Shown: positions 46,111-58,096 of the stretch, piece after piece
Layout of the letters: each line of letters begins with the position of its first letter
Numbering within the stretch: position 1 is the stretch's first letter
The notes under the pieces: model-generated
The model's input: the letters and a program-made list of their open reading frames with translations, nothing else
What the model was told of the DNA's origin: nothing
The model's database searches: none
Assembly: GCA_947685225.1 (NCBI GenBank)
Contig: CANTUV010000011.1
Span: forward strand, 64,902,501 to 64,966,500
DNA length: 64,000 nucleotides
Direction of reading: 5' to 3'
DNA from: Garcia nutans
Lineage: Eukaryota > Streptophyta > Magnoliopsida > Malpighiales > Euphorbiaceae
Program-made: the position numbers and the translations under genes

Positions 46111-47344
46111 AGTTTGGAAACTTATTTTTCAAGCAGAGTTTTGATGCCAAACGTTATGAACAACAATATAAACTGAACCGAAACAGTATTTCATACTCAA
46201 TTAACATGCTATTCAGCTTGGTATCATAAGAACTACACACAACATATATTTCAAAGTAAACACAAGAGTATGAAATGGCATCAACATAACAGACAGCAAC
46301 ATGGAAGCAATAAGAACTACACACAACATATATACAATGGCAGCAACACAAACAACAACAACCATTTTAAATGGCAGCAACATAACAGGCTTACCATGCG
46401 TCTTGCATGCTCTGTGAACGAAATTGATCCACCAGTGTGCCTAGAAAGACCAGTCCCTTGCCCTGCTACCTCAGATTTTCGATTTATAGATGCTTGGGTG
46501 GCTAATTTCACATACTCTGGAGTCTTCCATACTTCATGCCAAGCATTCCAAACATCTTCCTCAATGAATTATGCTCGAGGTTGCCTTTTCCACTTGCATA
46601 TCATGTCTCTATAGCGCGGCCGCTTTTTTAAGCCATGCACCTCTAACTAAACCTTCAATTTCAGCTTCCCATCGAAATTGTTTCTAAAAAAAAAGAAGTT
46701 AAATTGAAAGTATTAAAAATTTACAAAGATAACACAATTAGCTATTAGTTGAATAATAAAATTAACTCATAGACCTTGAACTCTTTCCAATAGAAAGCCT
46801 TTATCGCGTTTGGTACACATTTCCATCGCCAACCCTCCTTCACCAACTTTTCTTTGAAGCTATTTGTAATTGCCTCACTTACTTTATGAGAAATCTCTGA
46901 AGGATAAAATTCTCCTTCTCCCTCTGTCGAAGCATATGTGATTAAGATTATTTTTTGTGCACTTGCCCTCCCATGAAAGCTAACACTATCAGACCTAGGT
47001 GTACCATTACTATCAACCATCCCTAGATTGTTATTTATTGGAGTAGAAGTAGTATTGTCAGCAGCAGGTTCAACAGTAGGGGCTGTTGCAGGTGGATATG
47101 TTTGGTTTGTCATGTTAGGTGCAATGGTAGGGGCTATTGTTGGTGGAGTGGAAGGGGGAACTTCATCGCAATTTAAGAGAATTCTTGTTCGACGGGATAA
47201 AAAACTTCCATCCCATGGTTGACTGCTTGATGCAAATCCTCGACCTTTAGTCATCCCACGTCCTCTACCAACAGATGCTTTCCCTTTTCCTCTAGTCATA
47301 GCTATCATAACAGCATTAGAACATATTAGTAAGTAGATAAACAA

Positions 47345-48124
47345 CTTTAGTGCTACAATTTGAAAAACAGAGATGCAATATAGACACTACTACCTGCTGC
47401 TTGATTTTCAATCTTATAGGCTGAGTGTTGCTGCTACTTGCTTTTCAATCTTATAACTCTTTACCTAAGCTAATTAGCCAAAACAAGAATCTTCTAGAGT
47501 GCTGCAAATAGCCTGTTTCACATACAAATAGTTAGCACCTGGAAAAGAAATTTAAGATAGAGAGGAGGAGGTACAGTCAAAGATCAACTCACACAAGTAG
47601 ACCTTGAAAATTCCAATTATGAGCAAAAATATGCAAACAAGTGGCAGAATTCTTACCTTGAGTACTTCTATCCATACACATTAACCATTTATCATGTTTA
47701 GCTATATTTTGCAAACTTTGAGTACTTCTATCTGGTTGTATTTTGCAAACTTTACAACCAGATTTCAAGCAAATTTTGCAAAAAGGAGAAATTGATTGTA
47801 AACATAGAATAGTAATTCAAGTACATTACCAACAAGCTTCAGACAGGCATTACGTGGCATCTAAAAATAATTGATCAATAATTACATTACATAAGTATAT
47901 TAATATTAAAAAGACTGTCAAAAATTTATTAAATTCATTTGCAGCTTCATCTTGAATTTGGAAATTTGATTTAGCAAATCATCTAAATGCCTGCAGACTG
48001 CAGTAATGTAACAAGAAAGGACATTTTTCAATAAACCTATAAACCTATAAAGGAAAATGCAGTAAGATATATATCTCGAATCAATTAACAACATTGGCAG
48101 ATATTGTTTAATTGACTAACTTAC
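47345..48124 (-). other. CACTA interior between the two transposase genes
   Basis: No coding region recognised. TNP2-type proteins usually continue with a DUF4216-type region after the exons listed for 48125-50984. I could not find it here, so it may be deleted or too diverged. Confidence 0.45.
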
Positions 48125-50984
48125 ATGATCTTTGAACCAGGTGGGAAACTCAATCTCTAATCGTCTTTCAACCTCATACTCACTAAGATTGGGGAAGGAG
48201 GACCGAAGTGAGTTGGTAAAGACACTAAAAAAAATTAAAATGACAAAAATTAATTAAAAGGGCTATAATACATCAATTAAACTTAAAGAGTATTAGTACT
48301 TACTTAATGAAAGGAGAAAGTTCCTCGCAATTTAGTAGAATATATAAGTGGGCTGCCTTTTTTTCAACCTCTGTTAATCTCCTTTTTTTCCCTCTTCCCA
48401 ATGGACGGCCAATAGTTTTGAATATTGACAATGTCTCTTCCATGTTATCACACTCATCAATACCGCCATCATCATTCCGAGGTACTCTACAGTGCCTTGT
48501 ATATATATGGTCTTCGAAGTAATAGGCACAAAAAGATGATGCCTCTTCAACTAAATATGCATTAGCAATCGAGCCTTCAACTCTTGCTTTGTTACGCACA
48601 TTTTTCTTTATTTTACCATTATGCCTAATTTAAAAAACATGACCACCGTAAGACACAATAATATAAATAAAGTATGTTAACAAATCTATTAAAACTTACC
48701 TCTCAAACGGATACATCCAACGATATTGGACTGGTCCCGCAATCCGTGCTTCGTACGCAAGATGAATGGGAAGATGCTCCATTGAATCAAAGAAGCCAGG
48801 TGGGAAGTATCGCTCGAGCTTACAAAGTGTAATGGGAATTTCTTCTTCTAGCCTTAACATGTCATTTGTACTAATAATTGTTGTTGTCAATTGTTTAAAG
48901 AAACTCCCAATCTCAGTAATTGCTTCCCATATTTTTGTTGGTAGTAGTTCCCGAAAAGCAATAGGTAATAACCGTTGCATGAAAACATGACTATCATGGC
49001 TTTTCATCCCAAACATTCTATATTTTTTTAAATCCACACATCGTCCTATGTTTGAGACGTAACCATCTGGAAACTTCAATGTCTTTAACCATTCACAAAC
49101 AGTTTTTTTCCCATCTTTGTCTAATGCGTAACATGCTTTTGGGAACTTGCCAGTTGTTGGATTTCTTGCCAACTCCTTACGACGACAAAGGTTTTCCATA
49201 TCCGCTCTTGCTTTGAAATTATCCTTTGTTTTACCATCAATGTTCATAAGGGTATTGAATAGATTATCAAAGAAATTCTTCTCAATGTGCATAACATCTA
49301 AATTATGCCTAATGAGAAGGGAACTCCAATATGGCAAATCCCAAAAAATACTACGCTTTTTCCATCCATAACTCTCGCTTATAAGAGAATTCTTCTTATC
49401 AGCCCCTAGTTCTGTTACCTTCATAAGACCCAATGACTCAATTTCATTAAGTATCTCTTCACCAGTCTTTATCCGAGGTGCATTGTCATTGACAACTCTA
49501 TTCTTCTTGAACCAATTTTTATTTCTCCGCCATGGATGGTCTGGTGGTAAGAACTTGCGATGACAATCAAACCAAGATTGTTTTCGACCGTTTTGCAATG
49601 TAAAAGCATCTGTTTTCTCCATGCAATATGGACAAGCAAGCCTACCAGCAGTGCTCCATCCGGATAGCATAGCATAAGCGGGAAAGTCGCTGATAGTCCA
49701 TAATAGAGCCGCACGCAAGACATTTTGTTTCTTTGAGACATCATACGTCTCCACCCCAACCTCCCACAATTGTTTCAACTCTGCAATTAAGGGCTGCAGA
49801 AAGACATCTATCTTATACTTTGGATTATTTGGACCTGGCACTATAGTAGATAGAAACATGTACTCCGTTTTCATACACATCCAAGGAGGTAAATTATAAG
49901 GTGTGACAACAATCGGCCAAGAAGAGTATTGTTTTCCAGATTGACCAAAAGGTTGGAAGCCATCGGTACTCAATCCTAGAAGGACATTTCTTTTTTCATC
50001 GCTAAAAGAGCGGTGAATAGTGTTAAAGTGCTTCCATGCAGGAGAGTTCGATGGATGTTGCATAACACCTTCTTTCGATGAATGTTCATGATGCCATGTC
50101 ATATGCTTTGCTGTGGCTTCTGATGCATACAACCTTTGTAATCTCGGTATTAAAGGGAAGTAAAACATCTTTTTATATGCCCTATAAACCACCTTATTTG
50201 TAATTTCATTCCTACACTGTTTATACCTAGGATGACGGCAAAACTTGCACTCTTGTAAGTCAATGTCTTCTCCCCAATATATCATACAATTATTATCACA
50301 ACAATCTATTTGTTGCATCGGAAGACCTAAACCTTCAACTAACTTTTTTGTTCTGTAAAAGGATTCAGGCATTAAATTGCCTTCAGGGAGTACTTCTTTT
50401 ATAAACTCTAACAATTGGTCAAAGCATTTTTCAGACAAATGGTGTTCTGCCTTAATGTTCAACATTCGAGCAACTGCTGACAACACTGAATGTCTTTTAC
50501 AACCAGGCCAGAGTTCTTGATTTCCTGCTTCAAGCATGTCATACAATTTTCTTGCAACACTATTTGGCTCTTCTTCCATGTCCTCAACTTCATTAGACAC
50601 CCCTTGTTGATGTAAACCATCGATTACCATGTTGTAATATCGATCTCTATGCTCAAAAACATTTTCATCAACACGGACTCCTCCTCCTTCCGAGTGGTCC
50701 ACATTCATTTCTATAACATCTTCCTCATCTTCACCATGTAAGTACCAATTGTAATAATTTGGTATAAAACCTCTTTCATACAAGTGCTGTGTAACAACTT
50801 CTACAGGTAAAAAAATCTTATTACGGCATTTAGGCCTAATGCAAGGACATTTCAGTTTATCTCCATCCATGCATTCGGGATGAGAAGTTGCAAATTTAAT
50901 AAATTCCTCAGTTCCCCTAACAAATTCTAGAGTAATAAATCCTTCACTAAGCCTACGATACATCCAACTTCTATCTGGATTCAT
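48125..50984 (-). CDS. CACTA TNP2-type transposase (TNPD position), C-terminus not found
   Basis: Exons 50984-48700, 48624-48304 and 48224-48125, joined in phase at GT-AG borders. Residues about 1-85 form the transposase-associated domain (SWMYRRLSEGFITLEFVRGT, then CPCIRPKCRNK and GFIPNYYNWYLHGE). The TNP2 catalytic domain follows: LGLSTDGFQPFG carries the first Asp, WTISDFPAYAMLSGWSTAG the second, CPYC a metal site, and LDVMHIEKNFFDNL the last acidic residues. Then comes a DUF4218-type region (KSHDSHVFMQRLLPIAFREL, GPVQYRWMYPFERY, KARVEGSIANAYLVEE), ending near EIEFPTWFKDH. The first 762 codons are uninterrupted, unlike the neighbouring second transposase. The protein would cut the CACTA ends. 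No downstream exon could be identified, so the gene may be truncated. Confidence 0.88.
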
Positions 50985-53900
50985 ATTCCTGTATTAATAG
51001 AATATTAAGACAGCCAATTACTATTAAATATGAAAAAATATCATTTATATATGACAGTAAAAACACTTAGCCAGCAATTTATTAAGCTACATTGCAATTT
51101 ATTAAATTTATAAATTTCAAACACCTTTTTCCAAATATCAGCCACTAAAAACACATATTTAATCATGTTTTCAGTCATTCATGCATAACTCATCACTAAT
51201 GCAAAAAGTCAAAAGATATAGCTACTACAAATTATAAACCGGAAGATGTTGGACTGCAAGTAGCAATCTAATAAACTGAATTGCAGCATTTCCACCAACA
51301 AATGGGATCATTAATGTGACACTTTGCATATAAAATTGTAGAACATACTTGAGTAGGAATAAGCCGAGACCCAAATGAAGAAGCAAATTATCATGAAGAT
51401 ATGAATATCACAGTTATTACCAAATATCATGAGTCAATCAGCAAGATACAAATTCACACCAATATGTTATTTTTCAAGCAGCTCAAAAACTAAAATTAGA
51501 AAAAAAAGGTGTGAGCAGCAGCTTATCAAACAGAATCGGCAAAATATTGGCAGCATCTACCCTTATTTATTGATAAATATAAGATGAAGGAGAAGAACTT
51601 AAGAAGAAGAAGAAGGGGGGAAAAACAAAAAGTAAGCAGTAAAAACACCAAATCAGAGATATGCAGATTTGAAGAAGAAGGAAAAAAAAGAGTAAACAGA
51701 GACATACGATGCGAGAAAGGAACACACCTGTAAGTTCAGTTGTTTTTGTTACCTTAAATCAGTTGATGAAGATGGGAAGCTACTTCTTGATGATGCTTTG
51801 GTAGAAAATCCAGAAAACTTCTTAATGAAATGCTGATTCTGTTACTGCAGCAGCTAATGGGATTTTTCTGTTCTTGGATCTGCAGCAGGTAGTGGGAGTT
51901 ACCGGATTATTTATTTCATAATTATTTTATGAAATGACCAGATAAGAAAACAAAAGATGTCCAAATGTTTTAAGACTTTACAGAAAATGGAAATCATGTT
52001 TCAAGACTTTACAGAAGATGTCCAAATGTTGTTAGAATATATGTCAAATCATGAAATGTTTGGAGATTTCAGTGATAATCTACTAAAGGGTTCTGTATAA
52101 GGTTGAATCAAGGTAGCATTGCTACAGTAACTTTTGTAAGGGAACAGAAACAGTAATATAGATTGGAGCATAGAGACCATTAAAATTGAGAGCCACCGAG
52201 ATTTATGGCCATCTCTTTATATATTAGAGAAAATGGAGTGGATCAAAAATTCACATTTAGCCATGTTGGTTGGTCAGTTGAAAAACAGTTTCACTATCTA
52301 ACCTAAGATCAAATAGAACTAACTGCTCAAAAAAAAATTAACCCAAAACTAATCAATCATTTGATAAACCTGAGATATTTGAGCACGGTTAGTTTACATA
52401 GGGGTCAGCTTGATTTTATCTCTCATCAGCAGGCCACTTTTAAATTTTGAATAGACTTCTCTTTTCTATGTCTTAACTCAGAGTAATTGCAGCAACAAAA
52501 TACACATCTCAAGTCAACAAGCTTATGATTCATACCCATGGCAGACACCCACTAATCAGATATAATTATGAAACCCCTTTTGAGCTACCCTGGTCCTTGT
52601 TCATGAGCATAATACAAGGAACCATGACCCTACCAGCCTTTTCTACTTTAGTTTATTGATGAATTTAACAATTGGAGATCAGTTGCATTTTATTGATACC
52701 AAAATGCTGGCAACTTTCTAATTAAAGGCTTGAACTAACAGGTCCAGACATTGATATGATTGTTACTGCCTACCTAAACATCAAGTTTTGAGGACCACAA
52801 AAGTTTTAATATCCATGCTTTCTTAAAAAAAATTAAATGAAGAAAACCATTTTATAGGGATGCCCAAATACACGAGGATAAATAGAAAGACAGTTCAAAG
52901 AAGGTAGTGGATCCTGTGAGTCTATGACTGTGCCTTGAACTAACAGATCCAGACATTGATATGATTGTTATTGTCTATCTCAACATCAAGATTTGAAGGC
53001 CACAAAGTTTTTCATATTCATGCTCTCTAGAAAAAATTAAATTAAGAAAACCATTTTATAGGGATGTCCAAATACCCTCAGGATAAACAGAAAGGCGGTA
53101 GAAGCTACTCGTTCCTGTGACAATAGAGAACAACTGATAAAACAGAAAGTTCTTGATCTCATTTCAACTTTCCTAAGAAAGTTTCAGAGAATTCAGGATG
53201 AAAATTGTCCATATTGCAACTGAACAACTAAAACTTCAGGAGTCTAACCTTGGAAATAAATAAGCCATTTTGCAAGGATATAGTGAATTAAGATCATACT
53301 ACAAATATGGAAGATGCATAGACATTTTTGGAGTCTGTATCACATTATAAATTAAAGAAAAAGAGTAACATGTATTACAGCCCACCAATTGTTGAACTAC
53401 ATCCATCATTTTATGATTTCAATAGCTGCTCTTTTAATATTAGGAGATGTCTTTTAGGTTCAAGGATTGGAAAAAAAACCCAATGTATAAACTATAGATG
53501 CTACACTATTTTCTGGGCCTACCCTGCACCTATCAGCGAGGGAGGCCAAAGTTGTTGGCATATTTGATCAAGGTTCCAAGAATTAGAATGTGCAATAAGA
53601 CAACATGACTTTATAGCATGAAATCCCATATCGCATCCTAAGAATGTCATTACATTCCTTAAAACATTGATGGAAGATTCTGTGCTTACCTCCAAAGGCA
53701 GCACTTGCACCTGAAACCACTAGCAGTGGAGGAATCTGTTGCAAAAGCAACATAACATTTAAAGGATGACAGTTATCAATATTTAATCTGAGAAACAAGT
53801 GGAGGATCTGCTAATTACTGATAACAGAGAAGGAGCATCGGTCTATTCCGTCAAATAAAACAAACTAATTCACTAGATTGAGATCACAAACCTAGATGTA

Positions 53901-54537
53901 ATACCTAACAGTTTCTGCCCCTAAATTGTGAACAAAATCAATCGATGTGAAAAAAAAACTGAATTACTCTAAAAAACAAAATAGGATTATATAAAATCAG
54001 ACAAGAAAATAAAAATTCATTCACAAACCTAAATCTATTAACTTCATTCACGAATAACAGTCAAAACAACATGTTTGGCAGCCGAGAAAATGTAAGGAGA
54101 AAACAAACGAAGAGAGTATAATGTTCTATTCATTTTCTCAGAATCCAAACAGATCCGAACAATCAGTTAAGAGAAAGGGTGTAATCGAACCTTATAGCGA
54201 TCCGTCCGTGGAGAAGACAGTGCTGTGAAATCGAAAGAATAAGCAGAGACGATGCACAGGAGAGCTGGAGAAATTACTAGAGAGATTAGAATCTATTTTA
54301 TAGGGCATGGAGTGAAACAAAGAAATGCTCTCAGTTCTCAGTTCTAAGATCTACCCTCGTGTGCTTGTATGCGAAACTAGCAAGGAAGAGGACGACATTC
54401 GGAAAAAAAAAATTCACAGTTCGCTTTTGGTAATCATGAGAGAGAGAGATTGATTGAGGAGACGACATTCTGAATTTTTTCCCCTTTTTTTAGAGGAAAG
54501 CGGGATTCTGAAATTTGCAAAGGAGGGAAGTGAAAAT
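50985..54537 (-). other. CACTA 5' region: probable promoter and leader of the transposase gene
   Basis: About 3.5 kb between the transposase start and the right subterminal array. On the minus strand a TATA-like CTATAAAATAG lies near 54295-54305. An exon-like segment ends GATCGCTATAAG before GT near 54190. A 46-bp exon-like piece near 53692-53738 reads IPPLLVVSGASAAFG between AG and GTAAGC. These could be spliced leader exons of the transposase transcript, or another captured gene 5' end; I do not recognise the peptide. The rest has no recognised coding sequence. Confidence 0.45.
52731..53130. repeat. Tandem duplication, unit about 205 bp, two diverged copies
   Basis: TGAACTAACAGGTCCAGACA at 52731 recurs as TGAACTAACAGATCCAGACA at 52936. 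The following sequence (ATTGATATGATTGTTA, then AAAACCATTTTATAGGGATG) also recurs at the same spacing with scattered differences. Confidence 0.88.
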
Positions 54538-54905
54538 TTTTAGCTACGAAATTTCCGTAGCAAAGGATAAATCCGTAGCAAAAATATTTTTCGTAGCACT
54601 ATTTCTGTAGCAAAAATTTTCCGTAGCAAAGGATAAATCCGTAGTTAAAACGCAGCTGAGGGAATGAGTAATATGTTTGCTACAGAATGGCTACGGAATC
54701 CTGCATAGCTAAAAGACGCGCCACTGTGGCGCGAAAATAATTGCTACAGAAATCTGTTCCGTAGCTAACGTCGCTACGGAATAGCTATGGACTTGCTACG
54801 GCAATATATAATTTAATAAAAAAGGCAATTCCGTAGCTATGCCATAGCAATTCCGTCGCTATGTTGCTACGGAATCTGTCTGTAGCAATTTTCCGTAGCT
54901 ATTTC
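54538..54905. repeat. CACTA right subterminal repeat array
   Basis: About 10 exact CCGTAGC or GCTACGG copies plus near matches, ending in the terminal repeat at 54908-54922. It is shorter than the left array; unequal arrays are usual in this superfamily. Confidence 0.9.
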
Positions 54906-54925
54906 ACATTTTTCTTGTAGTGTTT

Positions 54926-57851
54926 ACTTTTCTACATTTAATTTTTTAAAAAATACCCTTTTATATTTTAACATACTAAAAATATATATACTCACTTTCA
55001 AAATTATATATTTAATATACATTTGATATATTTAAAATAGTGAGATATTTAAAAAAAAGTTAAAAAATGATATATAGTGTTATTTTTTCTTTAATTTACT
55101 TGTTTGTATTCTTTTGATATTGCTAATTTTTAATTGTTAATTAATATATAATACATCTTTGGGATATAATATAAATAAATTATTCTTATTTTCTTCATTT
55201 AATAAAATATAAAAATATGATTTTTTTTATAGTTTTTCTGGAGCAAAAAGGATGAATTTAATTCAAACCTATAAGAAGAGCAATTCACTATTCAGACATA
55301 ATATATAGACGTACATGTGGTCCAATATTTGCTAGTTATATGGCTCTTTTCACCTCAAAATTAAGCACTTGTGTGTATGCATTTGTATATATAAATTATA
55401 TATATTATATCATTCTGAGACAAAAATTAAGAGAAATGTCCCACGTGATCATCACATGGCAGGTAGACACAGACTGGTTTAATTAATTATACATATATTT
55501 TGTTATGTTAAAGTGGGGACATATATATATATATATATATTTAAATTATACCCGGCCCTCTTAATTGAGAGTAACAACATGGCCAGCTGAGCTATCCCAG
55601 CCCTCTCAATTGAGAATAACAACATGTGGCCAGCTGAGCTATCCGAGCTGATTATATATATATATATATATTATAATAAGATTAACAATCTTGTAATTAA
55701 TTATAATACATTTCATAATTACTATAAAGTCTTGCAAAAAGAATGACACAGAGAATTGGAAAAGAACACCCAAAAATTTCACCTTAGAATGTACAAATTA
55801 TTAGAAGCTGATCTGTACACTTGATCTTTTCTTTTTTGTCCTCTAAGAATATCTAATTATAAATTATTTACAGGTTATTTAATGATTTAACACTCCATCA
55901 TTACATAATAAATATCATCTAGACCATCTAAAAACACAATCCTATATATTAATGGAAAAATTATATATAACAGTGATTTAAACTAGAAATTCTATTTACA
56001 TTGGCATGGCAATTGGATGAAAAATATATTTTTTATATTTTAATAGTGAGAGATTAAAGAGTTTACTTTGAGAGATTTTTAAAGTATATTTTCTAAAAAA
56101 TATCATTACATATTATTATTTAAATTAATTTATCATTCCAACTATAATATCTAGTTAAAATCAGTGTTGTACCATATAATTTTTCACATTACTTAGTAAA
56201 AGAATTCTTTTTGATATAATGTCAAAATTTAAAAACAATAATAAAAAATATATAGAGTAATAAAAAATATATAGAGTACATGATACACTTATAATAAGTT
56301 AGATTTTGCAACATAAAATAACAAATTGTTTCGATTGAATTATCTTTTTTATTATAAATCTATTATATTTTTAATAATTGTTCGACATGATGAGATTTTA
56401 TTTCCACGGTTTAACATAATACAATGTGGACATTAAACTCAATAAAATTGGAAAATCAAAAGGGAAAATACAAGTCTAACAGACAGAAAAGATGGGAAGC
56501 ATGAGAACGGACATAAAGAAAAATTATTTACAAATATGTTATAATTATTATTTAATTATTATAATAGATTAATTTTTATGATTTTTAAAATTTTTTTATC
56601 ACTTTTCTTCATATTTTTTTCCTTTTATAGCATAATAATAAGTTTCACTTTTATGATTATATAATTTTTCACAATTATTAAAATCATATATTTATAAAAA
56701 TACACTTGTATATTGAGTAAAAACTTTAATATAGAGTAAATTGAAATAATATTATAAAATGAGATCTATTTTGATTATAAAATACTTCTTCTGGATACTT
56801 ATTAATTTTTAAATGTATATCTAAATTAAAATATTACTAATATATATTTAATTAAAATTATAAAAAAATAATATTAATTATGTCAAACATAAATTAGTAG
56901 CACCTAAGCTATTTTAATATAAATTTCAGATGAGAATTTTCTAGAATTAAACTTTAATGAAAAAAAGGGTTATTCTGAAGCAACTTTTATACATAAAAGA
57001 AAACAAAAAGAAAGTTATGTGTCATACGATATTGACATCCAGTTAGGCCGTAATTGTACCTTCGAAAACTCAATTAATTACTTCATTACTCCAGAGCAGA
57101 ATTTGATAAAGATTTCAAATTTAAATTTCAATGCTGGCTAAATTTATTTGAGAAAATTACAGTATGATGTCATTTTTTAAAACTGTTTTAAATACGCAAC
57201 TATTTTTTTTTATAGATTTAATATAGCAACGTATTTTTAATATACTAAATAAATAAATTAGACATAAACCTTTGAAGAATGAGTATTTTTTGAAATTAAA
57301 AAATTCAAAAGTGGTATTTTTTTAAATGAAAAATGAATATTTTTAAAATAATTTTACTTAAAGAAAATCTTTATTTCTTTTTGGTTTTATTCTTCCAATA
57401 TTCTCTGCATTTCACATATTATAAATTAATAATATGAATCAGATTTGACGAAATAGACCTTTTTAAAAATATAAATTAATTCCTCTAAATTTTAAACATG
57501 CTTGGCATCAAAACTCAAATCTCATCAAAACCTATCTAACCATCTTATTTAACACTAAGGTATATTTTGATGATTAAAAACATGTATTGGTTATTTTTAC
57601 TTATATCTCAAGTTCGAAAAATAGACGCTCTCATTTCTTAACATATAATTAATAAAAAAAATCTCAACAATCCCATTTAACCATCACTTAGGAGGGTGGC
57701 AACAAAATTTCTAAAAAACAGTGACGGACATTTTCACAATATAGCTAGAAAATTTGGGCAAGATTTGAAGGGGGAAGATGGTGATAGTTTTCAAAATTGT
57801 TAGGGAAATGAAATGACAGACCAAATTCCATCATAATTTTCCGTAAACTTA
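54926..57851. other. AT-rich intergenic DNA right of the CACTA element
   Basis: No gene recognised. It contains (AT)n at 55521-55541, the tRNA-like duplication at 55551-55650, and long A/T-rich runs. Confidence 0.5.
55551..55650 (-). repeat. Duplicated tRNA-like (pol III A-box) segment
   Basis: On the minus strand GGATAGCTCAGCTGGCC occurs twice, 47 bp apart (55628-55644 and 55581-55597), each followed by a similar tail containing GTTGTTA and CTCAATT. TAGCTCAGCTGG is the D-arm/A-box of many tRNAs. No acceptor stem or T-arm partner forms a tRNA, so this is a tRNA-derived (SINE-like) remnant or chance duplicate, not a tRNA gene. Confidence 0.6.
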
Positions 57852-57853
57852 TA

Positions 57854-58096
57854 CTCCCTCCGTATCATTTACATAGAAAAAGTAAAATGGACACAAAAAT
57901 TAAGAAAATTTTATTTTTTTCATCTCTATTTACTTAAATACCCTTAAAAAAATCCCTCAAATTAAACTTTTAAGGCAAAGGTATAAATGATATTTTGTTT
58001 CATTTCACTTCCCAAAATTTACCTAAAATGACATATTTTCTATATAAAAGATACACTAAAAAATTTTTTTTTTCTGTGTAAATGATACGGAGGGAG
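57854..58096. mobile_element. Stowaway-type MITE, 243 bp
   Basis: The left end reads CTCCCTCCGTATCATTTACA and the right end is its inverse (TGTAAATGATACGGAGGGAG). TA flanks both sides. This is the classic signature of Stowaway MITEs (Tc1/mariner), which need a transposase supplied elsewhere. The inverted ends of at least 20 bp are perfect, so the copy looks young. Confidence 0.93.

Larger units (their letters stand above)
43545..47308 (-). pseudogene. CACTA second transposase gene (TNPA-position, Transposase_24 family), frameshifted
   Basis: Exon 1 (about 47308/47299 to 46775) encodes a Gly/Arg-rich start MTRGKGKASVGRGRGMTKG, a Pro/Thr-rich linker, then SEAITNSFKEKLVKEGWRWK and FYWKEFK. Exon 2 (46683-46395) gives QFRWEAEIEGLVRGAWLKK, then after a one-base slip in an A run RPRYRDMICKWKRQPRA, a TAA stop, FIEEDVWNAWHEVWKTPEY and QASINRKSEVAGQGTGLSRH. 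Exon 3 (44138-44016) has KSVIFLNMHTKKDKRGDPAE. Exon 4 (43933-43545) has NFKRLKDTVVQNSEMDSEED and a frameshift in an A9 run (near 43811-43819) before a coiled-coil-like tail ending NYFDD. This is the plant Ptta/En-Spm transposase family. Two frameshifts and one stop make it inactive. The captured kinase exons lie in the intron between exons 2 and 3. Confidence 0.85.
42689..54922 (-). mobile_element. 12.2-kb CACTA (En/Spm, CMC) DNA transposon with captured kinase exons
   Basis: The right end, read inward, is CACTACAAGAAAAATGTG; the left end is CATTACAAGAAAAATAC, so the terminal repeat is about 15 bp with C-to-T at its third base. TTT flanks both ends (42686-42688 and 54923-54925), fitting the 3-bp CACTA duplication, though this is weak in T-rich DNA. 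Both ends carry arrays of CCGTAGC/GCTACGG (about 26 exact copies in 42700-43350, about 10 in 54540-54905), the subterminal transposase-binding type of repeat. Inside on the minus strand are a TNP2-type transposase gene and a second transposase gene (Plant_tran/Transposase_24 type). Plus-strand exons of a host kinase gene lie in an intron of the latter. With the second gene frameshifted and one end altered, this copy is probably not autonomous. Confidence 0.95.

Noticed and set aside
46270..46614. 114-codon plus-strand ORF
   Set aside because: It lies antisense to exon 2 of the CACTA second transposase, whose family motifs are on the minus strand.
55551..55650. tRNA gene pair
   Set aside because: Only the D-arm region matches; acceptor stem, anticodon arm and T-arm cannot be formed.
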